From: Candidatus Neomicrothrix sp. UBA2110 | Lineage (GTDB): Bacteria > Actinomycetota > Acidimicrobiia > Acidimicrobiales > Poriferisodalaceae | Reading direction: 5' to 3' | Length of the DNA: 5,246 nucleotides | Assembly: GCA_002331465.1 (NCBI GenBank) | Contig: DCYM01000087.1 | Location: forward strand, 8,168-13,413 | Shown here: in pieces, positions 4,809 through 5,246 of the stretch | How positions within the stretch are numbered: position 1 is the stretch's first letter | How the letters are laid out: the number at the start of each line of letters is the position of its first letter | Translations under genes and position numbers: made by a program | The notes under the pieces: generated by a model | Database searches by the model: none | What the model was told of the DNA's origin: nothing | The model's input: only the letters and a program-made list of their open reading frames with translations

Positions 4809-5246
4809 CTAACAGCAGACATCGGGTGAGCTAGGGATACTCGCAGGGTCAATCCACGGGTGCGAGCACTCCGGCCGGCTCGCAATCATCGCGATCGAGT
4901 TGCGTTGTTTGGGAAGAAGCCAGGTAAGCACACGCAACACGTGTTCGGCTGGTTTGAGTAACAGTTTCCGCAGAGTCCACCCCCGAAGGTCCGCTGTCTC
5001 ATATGGCAGGTTCAGACCATAGAAAAAGTTGAATCCGTGTTCTCCGGTGGGATCACATGAGCGAATCGTTTTTCGAAACTCGCGCTCGGTCCAACGATAA
5101 ATGTGATTCGGGATGGGTCCGTTCTCTAACCCTCCTGACAGTCCGCCCTGAGCTTGGACCGCCTCCAACTCGTAGCTGGAGCTGAAACCCAGTCGAATAG
5201 CTAAACGCATCAACAATGAATCTCGCGCTTCAATGGCGATGACACC
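4809..5246 (-). CDS. C-terminal part of a probable class I SAM-dependent methyltransferase
   Basis: The frame is open through the right edge (no stop up to 5246; the first codons in view read GVIAIEARDSLLMRLA), so the start and the SAM-binding half lie outside the window. About 145 residues are visible, ending at TAG 4811-4809. The opening GVIAIEARDS looks like the strand after the SAM-binding core, where such enzymes describe the reply to the reaction (a VxxExR-type segment). SGGLENGPIPNHIYRWTEREFRKTIRS, which lies around 5128-5048, and the later FFYGLNLP resemble a C-terminal region I associate with actinobacterial methyltransferases of unknown substrate. A hydrophobic helix follows (LKPAEHVLRVLTWLLP), perhaps a membrane-contacting one. 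The protein ends in Cys-Cys. TTG/ATG codons near 5216-5208 could give a short 135-residue frame, but similarity continues upstream of them. The gene converges on the VOC gene with a 16-base gap and no clear terminator. The family call is a recollection of style, not a motif proof. Confidence 0.6.
   Translation of the reverse strand, partial: GVIAIEARDSLLMRLAIRLGFSSSYELEAVQAQGGLSGGLENGPIPNHIYRWTEREFRKTIRSCDPTGEHGFNFFYGLNLPYETADLRGWTLRKLLLKPAEHVLRVLTWLLPKQRNSIAMIASRPECSHPWIDPASIPSSPDVCC

Noticed and set aside
1..5246. A new defence system, CRISPR array, toxin-antitoxin pair or mobile element
   Set aside because: Every gene belongs to ordinary metabolic families or is a lone hypothetical, and no repeat arrays, integrases or transposases were found.

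Overview
The window comes from a bacterial chromosome of moderate G+C (a little above half by eye), most likely an actinobacterium. Marine or Acidimicrobiia-like lineages fit best, because the desaturase, the small flavin-fold protein, the CaiB protein and the VOC protein all read like actinobacterial families. This assignment is inference from protein family style, not from a marker gene. The sequence shows no insertion sequence, phage gene, CRISPR array or integration scar.

Layout from left to right. (1) A minus-strand pair: a small pyridoxamine-phosphate-oxidase-like protein (1114-1485) followed after one base by a CaiB/BaiF CoA-transferase (1112 to the left edge, C-terminus cut off). (2) A tRNA-Ala(GGC) on the plus strand (1567-1639), divergent from that pair, followed by a perfect 12-bp hairpin (1659-1687) that could terminate both the tRNA and the gene converging on it. 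(3) A minus-strand gene for a duplicated ferredoxin-like (dimeric alpha-beta barrel type) protein (1702-2304). (4) A gap of about 195 bases (2305-2499) with no gene I can support. (5) A minus-strand membrane fatty-acid desaturase (2500-3285). (6) A plus-strand pair diverging from the desaturase across 48 bases: a crotonase-superfamily protein (3334-4170) and a VOC/glyoxalase-like protein (4172-4792). (7) The C-terminal part of a probable SAM-dependent methyltransferase on the minus strand (4809 to the right edge), converging on the VOC gene with a 16-base gap.

The common thread is acyl-CoA and lipid metabolism: CoA transfer (CaiB), double-bond hydration or isomerisation (crotonase), desaturation, and an accessory VOC enzyme. 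No single pathway can be assigned, and no thiolase, acyl-CoA dehydrogenase or regulator is present. I do not see a clearly new biological system. The points most worth a second look are the crotonase that lacks both hydratase glutamates, the short divergent promoter region with a dyad, the probable leaderless start of the PNPOx-like gene, and the perfect hairpin behind the tRNA.
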